Origin: Streptomyces lanatus
GTDB taxonomy: Bacteria; Actinomycetota; Actinomycetes; Streptomycetales; Streptomycetaceae
Direction of reading: 5' to 3'
Assembly: GCF_014655715.1 (NCBI RefSeq)
Contig: NZ_BNBM01000028.1
Location: forward strand, 25,853-89,852
Length of the DNA stretch: 64,000 nt
The notes under the pieces were generated by a model that saw nothing but the letters and a program-made list of their open reading frames with translations, made no database searches and had not been told where the DNA came from. The translations under genes and the position numbers were made by a program. Position 1 is the stretch's first letter; every line of letters begins with the position of its first letter. This document shows, in pieces, positions 1-8,715 of the stretch.

Positions 1-938
1 CCGTAGAAGTAGTTGCCCGCGCCCGCGCGTTCACTGCCACTCACGTGGAGGGGCAAGGTCGAACGGCGCCGGTAGTCCGCCTGGACTTGACTCTGCCACC
101 GGGTCATGGACTCTTCGAACGCGCGACGTGCTGCCTTCGCCTGAGGGTGACGGGCTCCAAGAAGGGTGGCGGAACGTTGTGCTGCCACGGCAAGGACGTC
201 GGTGAGCCGTCCGGCCGTCTCCTCATCACCACGCGCACGCGCCTGTTCATGCCGCGCCTCGGTCATGATCACCAGGGCTTCCAGTGCTCGGGGGTGATCG
301 CCGCCCCAGCGGTCGATCTGCCGGCCGCACACTTCCTCGAGCTCCCTCACCAGGCCTTCGATACGACTCCGAGCTGCCGACCCGTGCCTGAGTTCGGAGT
401 GGAACAGCAGGTGAGCCGCACGCATCCGTATCTCCAGCCATACGGCCGAACCGTCGGCCTCTGTTGCGAGACGCGCGGCATCCTGGGCGCATCCCCGGGC
501 CGACTCCCCATACCCCAACATACCGGTCACCATGCCGAGTTGGACGAGCGTGTACGCCCGCTCCGCGAGGGTTGACGGGTCGGCGGTGTTCAGGGCCAGA
601 AAGGCCTCGGCGGGCTTACCGCTCTCGGCCAGGACGCTGGCGATCCGATTGTGCACCGCACATCGGTACGCTTCGGGGACCCTGCGACTCCCCATCCACC
701 GCTGGACGACCTTCACGGTTCCGGCGAATTCAATCTCGGCGGATCCCTCCAGCTCACGGAGCAGGGCAAGGAAGTAGGACATGTCGCTCGCGTCCTGCCA
801 GGTGCCCAGCAGGCCCCTGTCCTGATCCATCGTGAGGACCACGTCCGGCAGTGACGCGAGGGCCTCGTCCGAGCCCCTCACGGCCTGCTCGGCGACCTCG
901 ATCCGTTGCTGCCACAGCGGTGTGCTCTCAGGGCTCAT
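1..938 (-). CDS. TPR-rich protein of trypsin/Trypco1 module, partial
   Basis: Reading back from the ATG at 938 the frame stays open to the window edge, giving at least 312 residues with no stop. It starts 11 bases inside the end of the trypsin-like gene, so it is the third gene of that operon. The protein is helical and rich in Ala, Leu and Arg, with TPR-like helix pairs, and carries LLGARHPQAKAARRAF near residue 275. It resembles the first 300 residues of the large protein encoded at 30449-34354 (TLGPRHPLSRASLMSL), which sits in the same position of a paralogous operon. I infer a scaffold or signalling partner of the protease. The missing C-terminus may hold more domains, for example an NTPase. 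Confidence 0.7.
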   Translation of the reverse strand, partial: MSPESTPLWQQRIEVAEQAVRGSDEALASLPDVVLTMDQDRGLLGTWQDASDMSYFLALLRELEGSAEIEFAGTVKVVQRWMGSRRVPEAYRCAVHNRIASVLAESGKPAEAFLALNTADPSTLAERAYTLVQLGMVTGMLGYGESARGCAQDAARLATEADGSAVWLEIRMRAAHLLFHSELRHGSAARSRIEGLVRELEEVCGRQIDRWGGDHPRALEALVIMTEARHEQARARGDEETAGRLTDVLAVAAQRSATLLGARHPQAKAARRAFEESMTRWQSQVQADYRRRSTLPLHVSGSERAGAGNYFY

Positions 939-1734
939 CCGGATCGTCTCCCAGAGCGCTGATGCCGAACTGCCTTAGGGTCCGCGTGCGTTGCTCCTGT
1001 GCGTCCCGCGCCGTGATGAGACCCGCTTCCTCCCACTGCCGCAGCGACGCCAGCACGTCCTCGGTCCTGCCCCGCACGCTCCGCCCGGCCGCCCGCCTCG
1101 GCGGAACGGCCCCGTCGCTTCGGAGATGGTCGACGGCGAAGTGCGGGAACAGCTCCATGGCGTGCCGGACCGAGGCGGCGATGAGGACATTGCTCCCCCG
1201 GGCCGGGTCTTCCCGGCTGGTCAGCTGTTCCATGAGGATTCCCACCACAGGGCGCTCGTCGCTGTGCTTGACCGGGTCGGTGTCCACGGGACTGCCCGAG
1301 TACCCGGAGAAATCGTCGACATCCTGTTCGGCGGTCAGCTGGATTCCGGTGAATTCGCCCTGCTCGGCACTGCGGTAGGTGATCGGGGCGTGGGTGACGA
1401 TGCCGCTGAGCTGCAGGTGCTCGCCCGGTGGACAGTACGATCCGCGCCATCGCACCCGTGGTCGCGGCCAGTCGGTCGGCGGTGCGAGCGGCAGTTGCTG
1501 GGAGCGGGCGCCCTCAATGGATATGAGGGCGAGGTCCACCTCCTCGACCGAGTCGCACAACCGGCCCTTGAGGGTCCGCCTGTCGGGCAGTTCGAGTTCC
1601 AGGGAAGCGTCTTCCGAGGACATCTGCTTGAGACAGTGCAGGGCCGTCAAGACGTAGACCCGCGTCAACAGGAAGCCGGCGCCCAGCGGCGTACCGCCCT
1701 CCTTGATCCGCACCCAGTAGTGACCACCGGTCAT
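928..1734 (-). CDS. trypsin-like serine protease, conflict-system type
   Basis: A 268-residue S1-like protease without a signal peptide, so probably cytoplasmic. The triad is visible: His in VLTALHCL near residue 34, Asp in VDLALISIEG near residue 68, and Ser in GYSGSPVDTD near residue 150. The start overlaps the Trypco1 stop by four bases (ATGA) and the end overlaps the TPR gene. Cytoplasmic trypsins paired with Trypco1 domains are known from actinobacterial NTP-dependent conflict systems, where they are thought to be proteolytic transducers or effectors. A close paralogue lies at 34351-35157. The natural substrate cannot be told. Confidence 0.8.
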   Translation of the reverse strand: MTGGHYWVRIKEGGTPLGAGFLLTRVYVLTALHCLKQMSSEDASLELELPDRRTLKGRLCDSVEEVDLALISIEGARSQQLPLAPPTDWPRPRVRWRGSYCPPGEHLQLSGIVTHAPITYRSAEQGEFTGIQLTAEQDVDDFSGYSGSPVDTDPVKHSDERPVVGILMEQLTSREDPARGSNVLIAASVRHAMELFPHFAVDHLRSDGAVPPRRAAGRSVRGRTEDVLASLRQWEEAGLITARDAQEQRTRTLRQFGISALGDDPDEP

Positions 1735-2066
1735 GGTGAGTCGGCGACCCGTTCCACCGTGAGCGTCACCTCGAACGATGCCTCCGCCGACGCCTTCGAG
1801 AGGATCACGCCAGCCTCGGCGGCCAGGGTGATGCCGAAGGTCACCTCCATGGTCTTGACGGACCAGCCGTTGCGCTGCGGCACCTGGGCGAGCGAATCCT
1901 GCGCGATTGCCGACGCCTGGACGATGGCCGCCTGCAGTTCCTCGGAGCGGTCGGACAGGTTCGCCGCTTGTCTGACCCGGCTGCTGATCTGTCGACCACC
2001 GTGCCCGTTCAGCTCCACGGTCTCCACCCGCACCACCGCGGCCCCGGTCTCAGACTCATCTGCCAC
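1731..2066 (-). CDS. Trypco1 / CU044_2847-family protein
   Basis: A 111-residue protein whose C-terminal half carries VTFGITLAAEAGVILSKAS, the hallmark of the trypsin-co-occurring domain 1 (Trypco1, CU044_2847) family. A longer frame begins at a TTG at 2081. I prefer GTG at 2066 because AAGGAG lies seven bases upstream of it and would be inside the longer frame. It is the first gene of the protease module and overlaps the protease start by four bases. The family is small, mostly beta-stranded and of unknown biochemistry. It is almost always encoded next to a trypsin-like protease and is presumed to regulate or recruit it. Confidence 0.75.
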   Translation of the reverse strand: MADESETGAAVVRVETVELNGHGGRQISSRVRQAANLSDRSEELQAAIVQASAIAQDSLAQVPQRNGWSVKTMEVTFGITLAAEAGVILSKASAEASFEVTLTVERVADSP

Positions 2067-2398
2067 GGAGAGCTCCTTCAACGGTTTGGGACGCCGGCTT
2101 CTGCGGGCCCGTCGCTCCCGGTCGGCACGAATCGGCTGGACCTGTTGTCAACTGCCCTACCTCCAGGGGGTGTTCCATCTGACGACGCGGCATCTATTGT
2201 CGCCTACCCGGGCGTTCCAGATGAAGCCGGAGTCGTCGACCGCGCCCTGCGGCTGGTGGACGAAGCGATCGCCTAGGCGGCCCCGCAGAAGACGGCCCCG
2301 CACACCCAGGGCGGCTGCCCTCCGAAGCTGTCGTACATCAGGACGACACCCTCGCGCCGGTTCTTGCCGACTACGGTCCCGGCGGCCACGTCGGCCCG
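2067..2398. other. intergenic stretch, no gene recognised
   Basis: This holds the presumed promoter of the Trypco1 operon plus sequence with short open frames on both strands. One minus-strand frame ends in YDSFGGQPPWVCGAVF before a stop near 2276, and one plus-strand frame ends in ALRLVDEAIA at 2276. Neither has a start with a ribosome binding site or a family I recognise. They may be debris from the decayed genes that follow. Confidence 0.4.
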
Positions 2399-2967
2399 TC
2401 ACTGCCGCCGGACCCATCGACTCAGCAGCAGCGTGGGCAGGGTGCGCCAAGCCGGCCGACCGGACAGTTCGGCCGTCAGGGCCTGCACGCGCACTGAGTG
2501 CTGGGTGACCGCGAGGGCGTCGGTGGTCTCGGTGGGCAGGTCGCCGGCGAGGACGTCCTGGTAGTGCTCAGGGAGGATGCGCAACTCCGGCTCGACCTCG
2601 TGTTCTGTGGCGATGGTGGTGTCCGGGCCCATCCTGGCGCCGGGGAAGCAGGAGGCGTTCTCCAGGCAGCTCTCACCCTCGTCGGGCTGGAAGGCGGCCC
2701 CGTAGACCAGGGCCCCGACATTCGACGCCTCGCGGGCGGGGCGGGTGACGACCGCGCCGGCGTAGGAGTGGCCGACCAGGATCGCCGGGCCGTCCACGGG
2801 CTTGGCGACGGTGGCCGCGTACTGAGCGTCGGACTCCAGGCCGCGCAGGGGGTTCGACACCGCGAGGGTGGTGTGGCCCTGCCCCGGAGCTTGGCGATGA
2901 GGCCCCTCCACATGCCCAAGTCTCCGAAGGCGTCGTGGACGAGAACGATGGTGGGAGTGGTGCTCAT
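2399..2967 (-). pseudogene. alpha/beta hydrolase, frameshifted and truncated
   Basis: The gene begins at ATG 2967 with MSTTPTIVLVHDAFGDLGMW, the first strand and oxyanion loop of a salicylate-esterase-like alpha/beta hydrolase. It then leaves frame near 2885. The rest continues in another frame with PAILVGHSYAGAVVT, the nucleophile elbow G-H-S-Y-A, and DALAVTQHSVRVQAL. The C-terminus stops soon after RPAWRTLPT, so the catalytic His region is lost. The gene sits divergently from a TetR remnant, a common regulator/hydrolase pair, and both partners are broken. A sequencing error could explain one shift but not the truncation. Confidence 0.8.
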
Positions 2968-2997
2968 GGATTCCATACCTCTCAGGGAGAACGATCG

Positions 2998-3439
2998 GAG
3001 GGCATCCAGGCCGTGGGCATCGACTGTCTGGTCACCGAGGCCAAGGTCACCCGCGCCACCTTCTACCGGCCCCACCCCAGCAAGGATGACCTCGTCTCCG
3101 CCTACCTCACGGCCACCGCCGAGCAGATCCGGCACGCGGTCGGACGGGCTCGGCGGGGAAGGCAGCCACGCGAGGCACTCCGTGCGGTCATGGCCGTACT
3201 CGGCGACGCGACCCTCGAAGACGGCTTCCGCGGCTGCCAGTTCCTCAACGCCGCCGCCGAATACTCCAACCGTGCCCATCCGGTGCGCACGGTCATCGAC
3301 GACCAGCACACCTGGCTGTTCGGCGTGCTGCGCGACCTCTCGGCCGACATGGGACACCCCGACCCCGACCACGCCGCACGTGTCCTCGTCCTGCAAGCGC
3401 CGAGCCGTCGACGGTGTGCTTCCCGCCCAGGAGCACTGA
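2998..3439 (+). pseudogene. TetR-family regulator, N- and C-terminally decayed
   Basis: The translation EGIQAVGIDCLVTEAKVTRA is the second half of a TetR helix-turn-helix, followed by TFYRPHPSKDDLVSAYL and the ligand domain (GFRGCQFLNAAAEY, HPDPDHAARVLVL). The first 20 or so residues, including helix 1 and a start codon, are missing. The homology begins right at the promoter side of the divergent hydrolase gene, as if a small deletion fused them. Near 3395 the frame is lost again and the last dimerisation helices are absent. It probably once repressed the neighbouring hydrolase gene. Confidence 0.8.
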
Positions 3440-3532
3440 CGACGGTCTGCCCGTCACTCCGACGTCCCCGCGCGGCGGGAGGCCGGGGGGAAGCCAGTGG
3501 ACAGAGACGAAGACGTAGCCAGCCCCCCGGCC

Positions 3533-4456
3533 TCACCGACCGAGCAACGCCTCCGAGATACCGAGCGCCGAAGGGGCCAGGGCGTGCTCGCCGTCCTCCA
3601 CGTCCCACAGCGCGTTCTGCAGGAGCCGCCCGAGGGTCCAGCCGGTCGCGCGGGCTCGGTCCAGGGCGAGGGTCGAGGTGAGGATGTCGAAGCGGCGGCG
3701 CACCACGCGCAGTGCGTCGCCGTTCGCGGCCAGGTCGTCCCACCCGCTGTTGAGGGCGGGCCACAGGTCGAAGCCGGGGTCCCCGGCGAGGGGTTCGGGG
3801 TCGATGACGAGCCAGGGCTCACGGTGGGCGGCGAGCACGTTGTCGTAGTGGAGGTCCCAGTGCAGCATGCGGTCTCCGGGCTCGTGGACGAGTTCGGCCA
3901 CCGTCGCCGCCCAGCGCAGCAGGAGCGTGCGTTGCGCGGGGTCGGGCAGGGCGGTGACCGCCTCGGGGACCTGCGTCAGCATCTCGGTGGCGATGTCGCC
4001 GAGGCCGCGCAGCCCCTGTGGTGCGGGTACGACGCCCAGGCGGGTCTGCAGGTCCGCGAGGATGCCCATCGCCACGTCGTCGTCCTCGACGGAGGCCAGG
4101 GTGCGGACGGCGTCCAGCCGCTCCAGGAGCATGCTGCCGGTGTCGGGATCATGGTCGAGCAGCCGCACCGTCGCATCGCCGTTCCAGGTGCGCAGCCCGA
4201 TGAGGGCGGCGGTGACCTCTTCCCTGGGCAGCTGGAGTTTGAGGGCCGCGGGTGTGCCGTTGCGGCGCAGCACCGGAAGCACCAGGGAGGCTTCGCCGTA
4301 CCGGGCCGTGCCGTCCCGCCTCAGTTCCCAGCGGTCCAGGATCTGCGCGGCGAGAGCGGGCAGTCCGGCGATCCAGGCCCGTCCTTCGTCGCCGAAGGCT
4401 CTGGCGTAGGAGATCGCCAGTGGGTGCGGGACCTCGATGGATGGCAAAGGGCGCAT
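3533..4456 (-). CDS. APH(6)-type aminoglycoside/hydroxyurea kinase
   Basis: A 307-residue phosphotransferase, the usual length of streptomycin 6-phosphotransferases (APH_6_hur family). The catalytic loop HWDLHYDNVLAA lies near residue 200 and the metal-binding LVIDPEPLAGDPGFDLWP follows. The N-terminal lobe shows AALKLQLPREE with the ATP-binding Lys. I chose ATG 4456 because AAGGAA precedes it at good spacing and the family usually starts here; the frame itself is open further upstream. The expected activity is ATP-dependent phosphorylation of streptomycin-like aminoglycosides or hydroxyurea in the cytoplasm. No streptomycin biosynthesis genes are nearby, so the role is resistance or unknown small-molecule phosphorylation. 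Confidence 0.85.
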   Translation of the reverse strand: MRPLPSIEVPHPLAISYARAFGDEGRAWIAGLPALAAQILDRWELRRDGTARYGEASLVLPVLRRNGTPAALKLQLPREEVTAALIGLRTWNGDATVRLLDHDPDTGSMLLERLDAVRTLASVEDDDVAMGILADLQTRLGVVPAPQGLRGLGDIATEMLTQVPEAVTALPDPAQRTLLLRWAATVAELVHEPGDRMLHWDLHYDNVLAAHREPWLVIDPEPLAGDPGFDLWPALNSGWDDLAANGDALRVVRRRFDILTSTLALDRARATGWTLGRLLQNALWDVEDGEHALAPSALGISEALLGR

Positions 4457-4489
4457 TGCGGGGTTCCTTCGACGGGGATCTCGTATTTC

Positions 4490-5052
4490 ATCGCGACCGG
4501 GCGGACCGGCGCGGAGGGCTGTGCGGGCGTCGGCCAGCCCAGGTCCCTGGCGCAGGAGTCGGTCGATTCCATCCTGGAGCGGATCACCGGCTCGGCCGTC
4601 GAGCTGGTCGAGGGGTGCGACGCGGCGGGCATCCTGGTTCCGCAGCACCGCAAGCAGGTCCAGACGCTGGCACCCGCGGACGAACTGGTCGTCGAGAGCG
4701 ACCGGCTCCAGGAGCGGCTGGGTGAGGTCCGTGCTTCGATGCCGCCCGCACGAAACAGGGCGAGCGGGTGTTCCGCATCCCGGATTTCGACCGGGAACAG
4801 CCGCGCTGGCCCTCCTTTCGCGCCCCTCGCCCGTCGGCTCGGTGTGATGCCGTCGTCGCCTTCTCCGGCGCCCGCGCCCATGCTCAGATGGAACACGCCG
4901 TCGCCACCCTCCCCGTGATCGGCGGGGCCATGGGCAGCCCTGACCTCACCGAGGAGCAGGCATTCGAGGTGCTGCGCCGCTACTCGCAGGAGCACAACGT
5001 CACGCTTCGCGAGGTCGCCCGCCTGGTCTGTGAGCAGGGCAGCCACTCGTAG
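4490..5052 (+). pseudogene. GAF-ANTAR regulator, frameshifted
   Basis: The first part (QESVDSILERITGSAVELVE, then AAGILVPQHRKQVQTLAPAD) is the start of a GAF domain. Near 4733 one extra base shifts the frame, and the protein continues as PCFDAARTKQGERVFRIPDF and DREQPRWPSF. The end of the GAF domain is scrambled, then AFEVLRRYSQEHNVTLREVA gives the ANTAR RNA-binding helix bundle before the stop at 5052. Intact family members are soluble antiterminators that bind two-hexaloop RNA hairpins. No convincing start codon is visible. The gene is divergent from the APH(6) gene. Confidence 0.75.
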
Positions 5053-5289
5053 GGGTGGGGGCGGCTCCCCCGGCACGTGGTCTGAACCAGAGGAGCCTGG
5101 CCGGGCCAGCCCCCTGGGGAACGCCGCCGAACCCGGCCTTGTAGGCCAAGTCCCCCGCACCATCCGTTTCACTCGGGCCGACGGCCACGGCGTCCTCCGG
5201 TCCACCTGAAGGGCACTCGTCTGCTCGCCCACCTGCTCGAACAGATGCCGGTGGGCGCGGCTCCACGACAGCCTGTCGGCGAGTTCCCG

Positions 5290-5384
5290 CAGAGGCCCAC
5301 CGGCTGCCGTCCCCGCCGGATCACCTTCCACGGACCGAAGTCACCGTGACAGATGACGTGATCGTCGACTGAAATCGGCGACAC
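5290..5384 (-). pseudogene. aminoglycoside phosphotransferase relic
   Basis: The frame starting at 5384 reads DHVICHGDFGPWKVI then RQPVGL, which is the catalytic loop (H-G-D-F-x-P-x-N, here with Lys in place of Asn) and the following strand of an APH/choline-kinase-like protein. After that the reading becomes unrelated. Only about 30 codons survive, so this is a fragment. It does not match the neighbouring APH(6) gene and must come from a different kinase. Confidence 0.55.
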
Positions 5385-5549
5385 CGTCCGCCGGCCGGTC
5401 CACCGGCAACACGCTCTCGCTCGTCACCGCACGAGGCTATCCACCGCGCCGATGGGGCGGCACGCGGATTTCGCGGCCCCAGCGGGAGGTGGGGGCGAGG
5501 TGCGATAAACGAGTAGAGACGAGACGGACCGTTTTGCTAACGTAGAGAC

Positions 5550-5573
5550 GTGGCTTTCTACTACTTCCCCTGA
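5550..5573 (+). CDS. leader peptide MAFYYFP upstream of ABC-F gene
   Basis: A seven-codon ORF, GTG GCT TTC TAC TAC TTC CCC TGA, lies 68 bases before the ABC-F start. It is too short for normal gene finders. A possible -10 (TAACGT) sits just upstream at about 5538-5543, so the transcript may be leaderless or nearly so. The aromatic-Pro end is a plausible stalling sequence. Its last bases pair with the ABC-F ribosome binding site. Short leaders of this type control several antibiotic-inducible resistance genes through ribosome stalling. That this one is translated is inference. Confidence 0.65.
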   Translation: MAFYYFP

Positions 5574-5638
5574 GTCCGGGCACGGCGCCTGCCGCCGTCT
5601 CCGCCGCCCGTAGACCCTTCGCATCCCCAAGGGGAAGT
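5563..5638 (+). promoter_or_regulatory. candidate translational attenuator of the ABC-F gene
   Basis: ACTTCCCC at 5563-5570, inside the end of the leader ORF, is perfectly complementary over eight bases to GGGGAAGT at 5631-5638, the Shine-Dalgarno region of the gene at 5642. A competing local hairpin (TCCCC-AA-GGGGA, 5624-5635) also masks the site. A ribosome stalled on the leader would cover the upstream arm and could free the binding site. The pairing is read directly from the sequence. The regulatory outcome is inferred from erm-type and ABC-F-type attenuators. Confidence 0.65.
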
Positions 5639-5641
5639 CAC

Positions 5642-7309
5642 ATGCGCGAACGCGCCCATACCGTCATGCCCGCTGCCATGGCGCAGCTCTCCGTCAAGGA
5701 CGTCACCAAGTCCTACGGCACCCGGACCGTCCTCGACCAGGTCTCCTTCACCGTCCGCCCGGGCGAGAAGGCCGCCGTCATCGGCGAGAACGGGTCCGGC
5801 AAGTCCACCCTGCTGCGGCTCCTCGCGGCCGTGGAGGCGCCGGACGCCGGGGAGCTCACCGTCGCCTTCCCCGGCGGCATCGGCCATCTCGCCCAGACCC
5901 TGGACCTCGACCCGGACCGCACGGTACGGGACGCGGTCGACCTCGCCCTCGCCGAACTGCGGGACATGGAGCGGCGTTTGCGTGCCGCGGAGGAGCGGCT
6001 CGGTGAGGCGTCGCCGGACGAGCTTGCGGCGTACGGCGAGCTACTGATCGCGTACGAGGAGCGCGGCGGGTACGAGGCCGACGTCCGCGTCGATGCCGCG
6101 CTGCACGGGCTCGGGCTCGCCCATATCACCCGCGACCGCGCGCTCGGCTCGCTCTCCGGCGGCGAGCAGTCGAGGCTGGCGCTGGCCTGCGTACTGGCCG
6201 CCGCCCCCGAGCTGCTGCTGCTCGACGAGCCGACGAACCACCTCGACGCGGCGGCGGTGCACTGGTTGACCGAGCATTTGTGCGCGCATCGCGGGACCGT
6301 CGTGGCGGTAACCCATGACCGGGGATTTCTGGAGCGGATCGCCACCACGATCCTGGAGGTGGACCGGGACACGCGGGCCGTGCACCGCCATGGCGACGGC
6401 TGGGCCGGCTATCGCGCCGCGAAGGCCGCCGCCCGGCGCCGCGCGGAGCAGGAGCACGTCGAGTGGCTGCAGGAGGTGGCCCGGACCGAGGAACTGGTCG
6501 CGGCCGCCGGGAAGCGGCTGGCCGGCACCGGCAAGGACCCGCGGCAGGGCTTCGGCAAGCACCGCCGTTCGCACGAGGCGAAGCTCGGCGGGCAGGTCCG
6601 CGCGGCCCGCGAGCGCCTCGCTCAGCTGCTCCGCGCTCCGGTTCCGGCGCCGCCGCGGCCGCTGCGGTTCACGGCGGCACTCTCGACCTCCGGCGACGGG
6701 CATCACGGCGACGCCGGCCCGCTCGCCGCGCTCGACGGGGTGTCGGTCGGCGAGCGGCTGCGGCTGGAGGGGCGGCTCACCCTCGCGCCCGGTCAGCGGC
6801 TGCTGGTCACGGGTGAGAACGGGGCGGGCAAGACGACACTGCTGCGCGTCCTGGCCGGCGACCTGGAGCCGGACGCCGGCACGGTGCGCCGCCCCGCCCG
6901 GATCGGGTACCTCGCGCAGGAGCTCCCCGCGCGCTCGACGCGGCTCCCGCTGCTCGCCGCGTTCGCGGCCGGGCGGCCGGGGCTGCCGTACGAGTACGCC
7001 GAACAGCTGCTGGCGTTGGGCCTGTTCCGCGAGGACGACCTGCATGTCCCGGTCGCGGCGCTGTCCGCGGGGCAGCAGCGTCGGCTCCAGATCGCCGGTC
7101 TGGTGACCCGGCCCGCCGACCTCCTCGTCCTCGACGAGCCGACGAACCATCTGGCGCTCGACCTTGTCGAGGACCTGGAGGCAGCGCTCGCCGTCTATCC
7201 GGGAGCGGTGGTGGCGGTCTCGCACGACCGCGCCTTCCGCGAGCAGTTCCCGGGAGAGCGGCTGGAGTTGCGGGCCGGTCGCCGATGCGCGGTGACGCCG
7301 CGGGGCTGA
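5642..7309 (+). CDS. ABC-F family ATPase, antibiotic-resistance type
   Basis: A 555-residue protein with two ABC cassettes and no membrane segments, as in ribosome-protecting or translation-factor ABC-F proteins. Cassette 1 has GENGSGKST (residues 47-55), LSGGEQSRLAL (near 171) and LLLLDEPTNHLD. A charged helical linker spans roughly 250-330. Cassette 2 has GENGAGKTT (near 391), LSAGQQRRLQIAG and LLVLDEPTNHLALD. The start at 5642 is chosen because GGGGAAG precedes it by five bases. The domain plan matches actinomycete resistance proteins such as VarM, OleB and TlrC, which displace macrolide, lincosamide or streptogramin-type drugs. The leader ORF upstream fits drug-inducible translation. The drug specificity cannot be read from sequence. 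Confidence 0.88.
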   Translation: MRERAHTVMPAAMAQLSVKDVTKSYGTRTVLDQVSFTVRPGEKAAVIGENGSGKSTLLRLLAAVEAPDAGELTVAFPGGIGHLAQTLDLDPDRTVRDAVDLALAELRDMERRLRAAEERLGEASPDELAAYGELLIAYEERGGYEADVRVDAALHGLGLAHITRDRALGSLSGGEQSRLALACVLAAAPELLLLDEPTNHLDAAAVHWLTEHLCAHRGTVVAVTHDRGFLERIATTILEVDRDTRAVHRHGDGWAGYRAAKAAARRRAEQEHVEWLQEVARTEELVAAAGKRLAGTGKDPRQGFGKHRRSHEAKLGGQVRAARERLAQLLRAPVPAPPRPLRFTAALSTSGDGHHGDAGPLAALDGVSVGERLRLEGRLTLAPGQRLLVTGENGAGKTTLLRVLAGDLEPDAGTVRRPARIGYLAQELPARSTRLPLLAAFAAGRPGLPYEYAEQLLALGLFREDDLHVPVAALSAGQQRRLQIAGLVTRPADLLVLDEPTNHLALDLVEDLEAALAVYPGAVVAVSHDRAFREQFPGERLELRAGRRCAVTPRG

Positions 7310-7677
7310 TGTGATCGGGGCGGGGCCGGGCGTCGTTCACGTCCGGATGTGGGGGTTTTGCACCGCCGTTGGGTGAGTGCTGCAGGGAATCCGTGGGGTG
7401 GTGTGGGCGGGGTTGGGCGGCCGGGGACAGTGTGAGGGTGCGGATCCGGTCGGGTTGAGGCCTGCGGGCGGTGTGCGGGGTCGGTGATCCGAGTGCGGGA
7501 ACCGGCAGTTGGAGCCCGCGCGCCCTGGGCTCCGTGAGGTGCCGGACAACGGAAGGTACGGGGTGAATCGGCCCTTCCGGTCATGTCGTTGGTGGCGTGG
7601 GCATGTCATGCGTGACACGGTCGACGCATCGGCCGGCGCGCTTCTGCGTCGGCCACTCCGCATTCAGGGGGAACGAC
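7310..7677. other. intergenic region before secreted protease
   Basis: About 370 bases of GC-rich sequence with only spurious frames. No RNA gene, repeat or strong hairpin was recognised. It should contain the promoter of the downstream protease; AGGGGGAAC immediately before 7678 is its ribosome binding site. Confidence 0.4.
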
Positions 7678-8688
7678 ATGTTCGCACGTCACGGACACAC
7701 GACAGGCGGCACCCGGCGCGGCCGCGCCACGCTGCGCGCCCTCGCCGTCGTCTGCGTCTTAGCCGCGACCGGGGCACTGTCCACGGCCGCGCACGCGGCA
7801 GGCTCGGTCGACGGGGACGAGCTGCGCTACGAGGACAACACCAAGTACGACGGGGAGCTCCAGCACGCCGCCGACGCGTGGAACGAGGTCGGGGACATCA
7901 ACGTCGCGCCCGACGACTTCTGGAACAACCAGGACGTCGACGTCTACGACGTGGACCGGGACGTCTCGTGGGACGGCCGCTGGATCGACGACTGGTTCGG
8001 GGACGACGACATCGAGCTCAACTCGCGCTACCTCGACGGCTACGACTCCTTCGACCGCAACGGCGTCGTCACCCACGAGTTCGGTCACGCCCTGGGCCTC
8101 GATCACATCGACGGACAGGGCGCGGTGATGGAGTCCGTCACCACGAGCCGTCTCACCGACGTCCCGGCCCAGGCGGACATCGACGCCTACAACGCCATCT
8201 ACAGCAGGAGCGGCGGCAGCTCCGCCGAGCGGTCCACCCCGTCGAGCGACGGGCCACGGATGCACGCCGGCATGGTGACGGACTTCGCCGACGACGCCAA
8301 GCTGGCCGGCTTCGCCGACGATGTCTTCGTCGGCACCGTCGTCGCCGAGCAGGGCCGGCGGACGATCTCCGGGCTGCCGGAGACCCAGTACAGCGTCCGG
8401 GTCGACAAGAGCTTCAAGGGTGACACCGCCGGCACCACGACCGTCAACCAGCAGGGCGGCCGTCTCGACGGCGCCGCCGAGCCGCTGCTCTTCGAGGGCG
8501 ACCAGCTGCTCCGGCCGGGCCGGACCTATCTGTTCGCGACCACCGACGAGGCGGCCTTCGGGTGGCAGACGCTGGTCCCGGTGTACGGCGACCGGCAGCT
8601 GAACGCCGATGGGTCGGCCGTACCGGACGCCGTCGGCGAGCGCTGGAGCGACGCCGTGCGCGACCAGGTCCGCTTCTCCGGGCGCTGA
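7678..8688 (+). CDS. secreted matrixin-like zinc metalloprotease
   Basis: The protein has 336 residues. Residues 1-40 form a signal peptide (Arg-rich start, LRALAVVCVLAATGALSTA, AHA cleavage site). The mature part carries HEFGHALGLDH at residues 132-142, the extended HExxHxxGxxH zinc site of metzincins, with GAVMESV as a probable Met-turn. The ATG at 7678 is preceded by AGGGGGAAC. A C-terminal region of about 120 residues (FADDVFVGTVVAEQGRRTIS onward) is a separate beta-rich domain. The likely role is extracellular protein breakdown. The neighbour on the far side is an unrelated sigma-factor pair transcribed toward it. Confidence 0.85.
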   Translation: MFARHGHTTGGTRRGRATLRALAVVCVLAATGALSTAAHAAGSVDGDELRYEDNTKYDGELQHAADAWNEVGDINVAPDDFWNNQDVDVYDVDRDVSWDGRWIDDWFGDDDIELNSRYLDGYDSFDRNGVVTHEFGHALGLDHIDGQGAVMESVTTSRLTDVPAQADIDAYNAIYSRSGGSSAERSTPSSDGPRMHAGMVTDFADDAKLAGFADDVFVGTVVAEQGRRTISGLPETQYSVRVDKSFKGDTAGTTTVNQQGGRLDGAAEPLLFEGDQLLRPGRTYLFATTDEAAFGWQTLVPVYGDRQLNADGSAVPDAVGERWSDAVRDQVRFSGR

Positions 8689-8715
8689 CCGCGGCCCGCG
8701 CCACACCTTGCCGGA

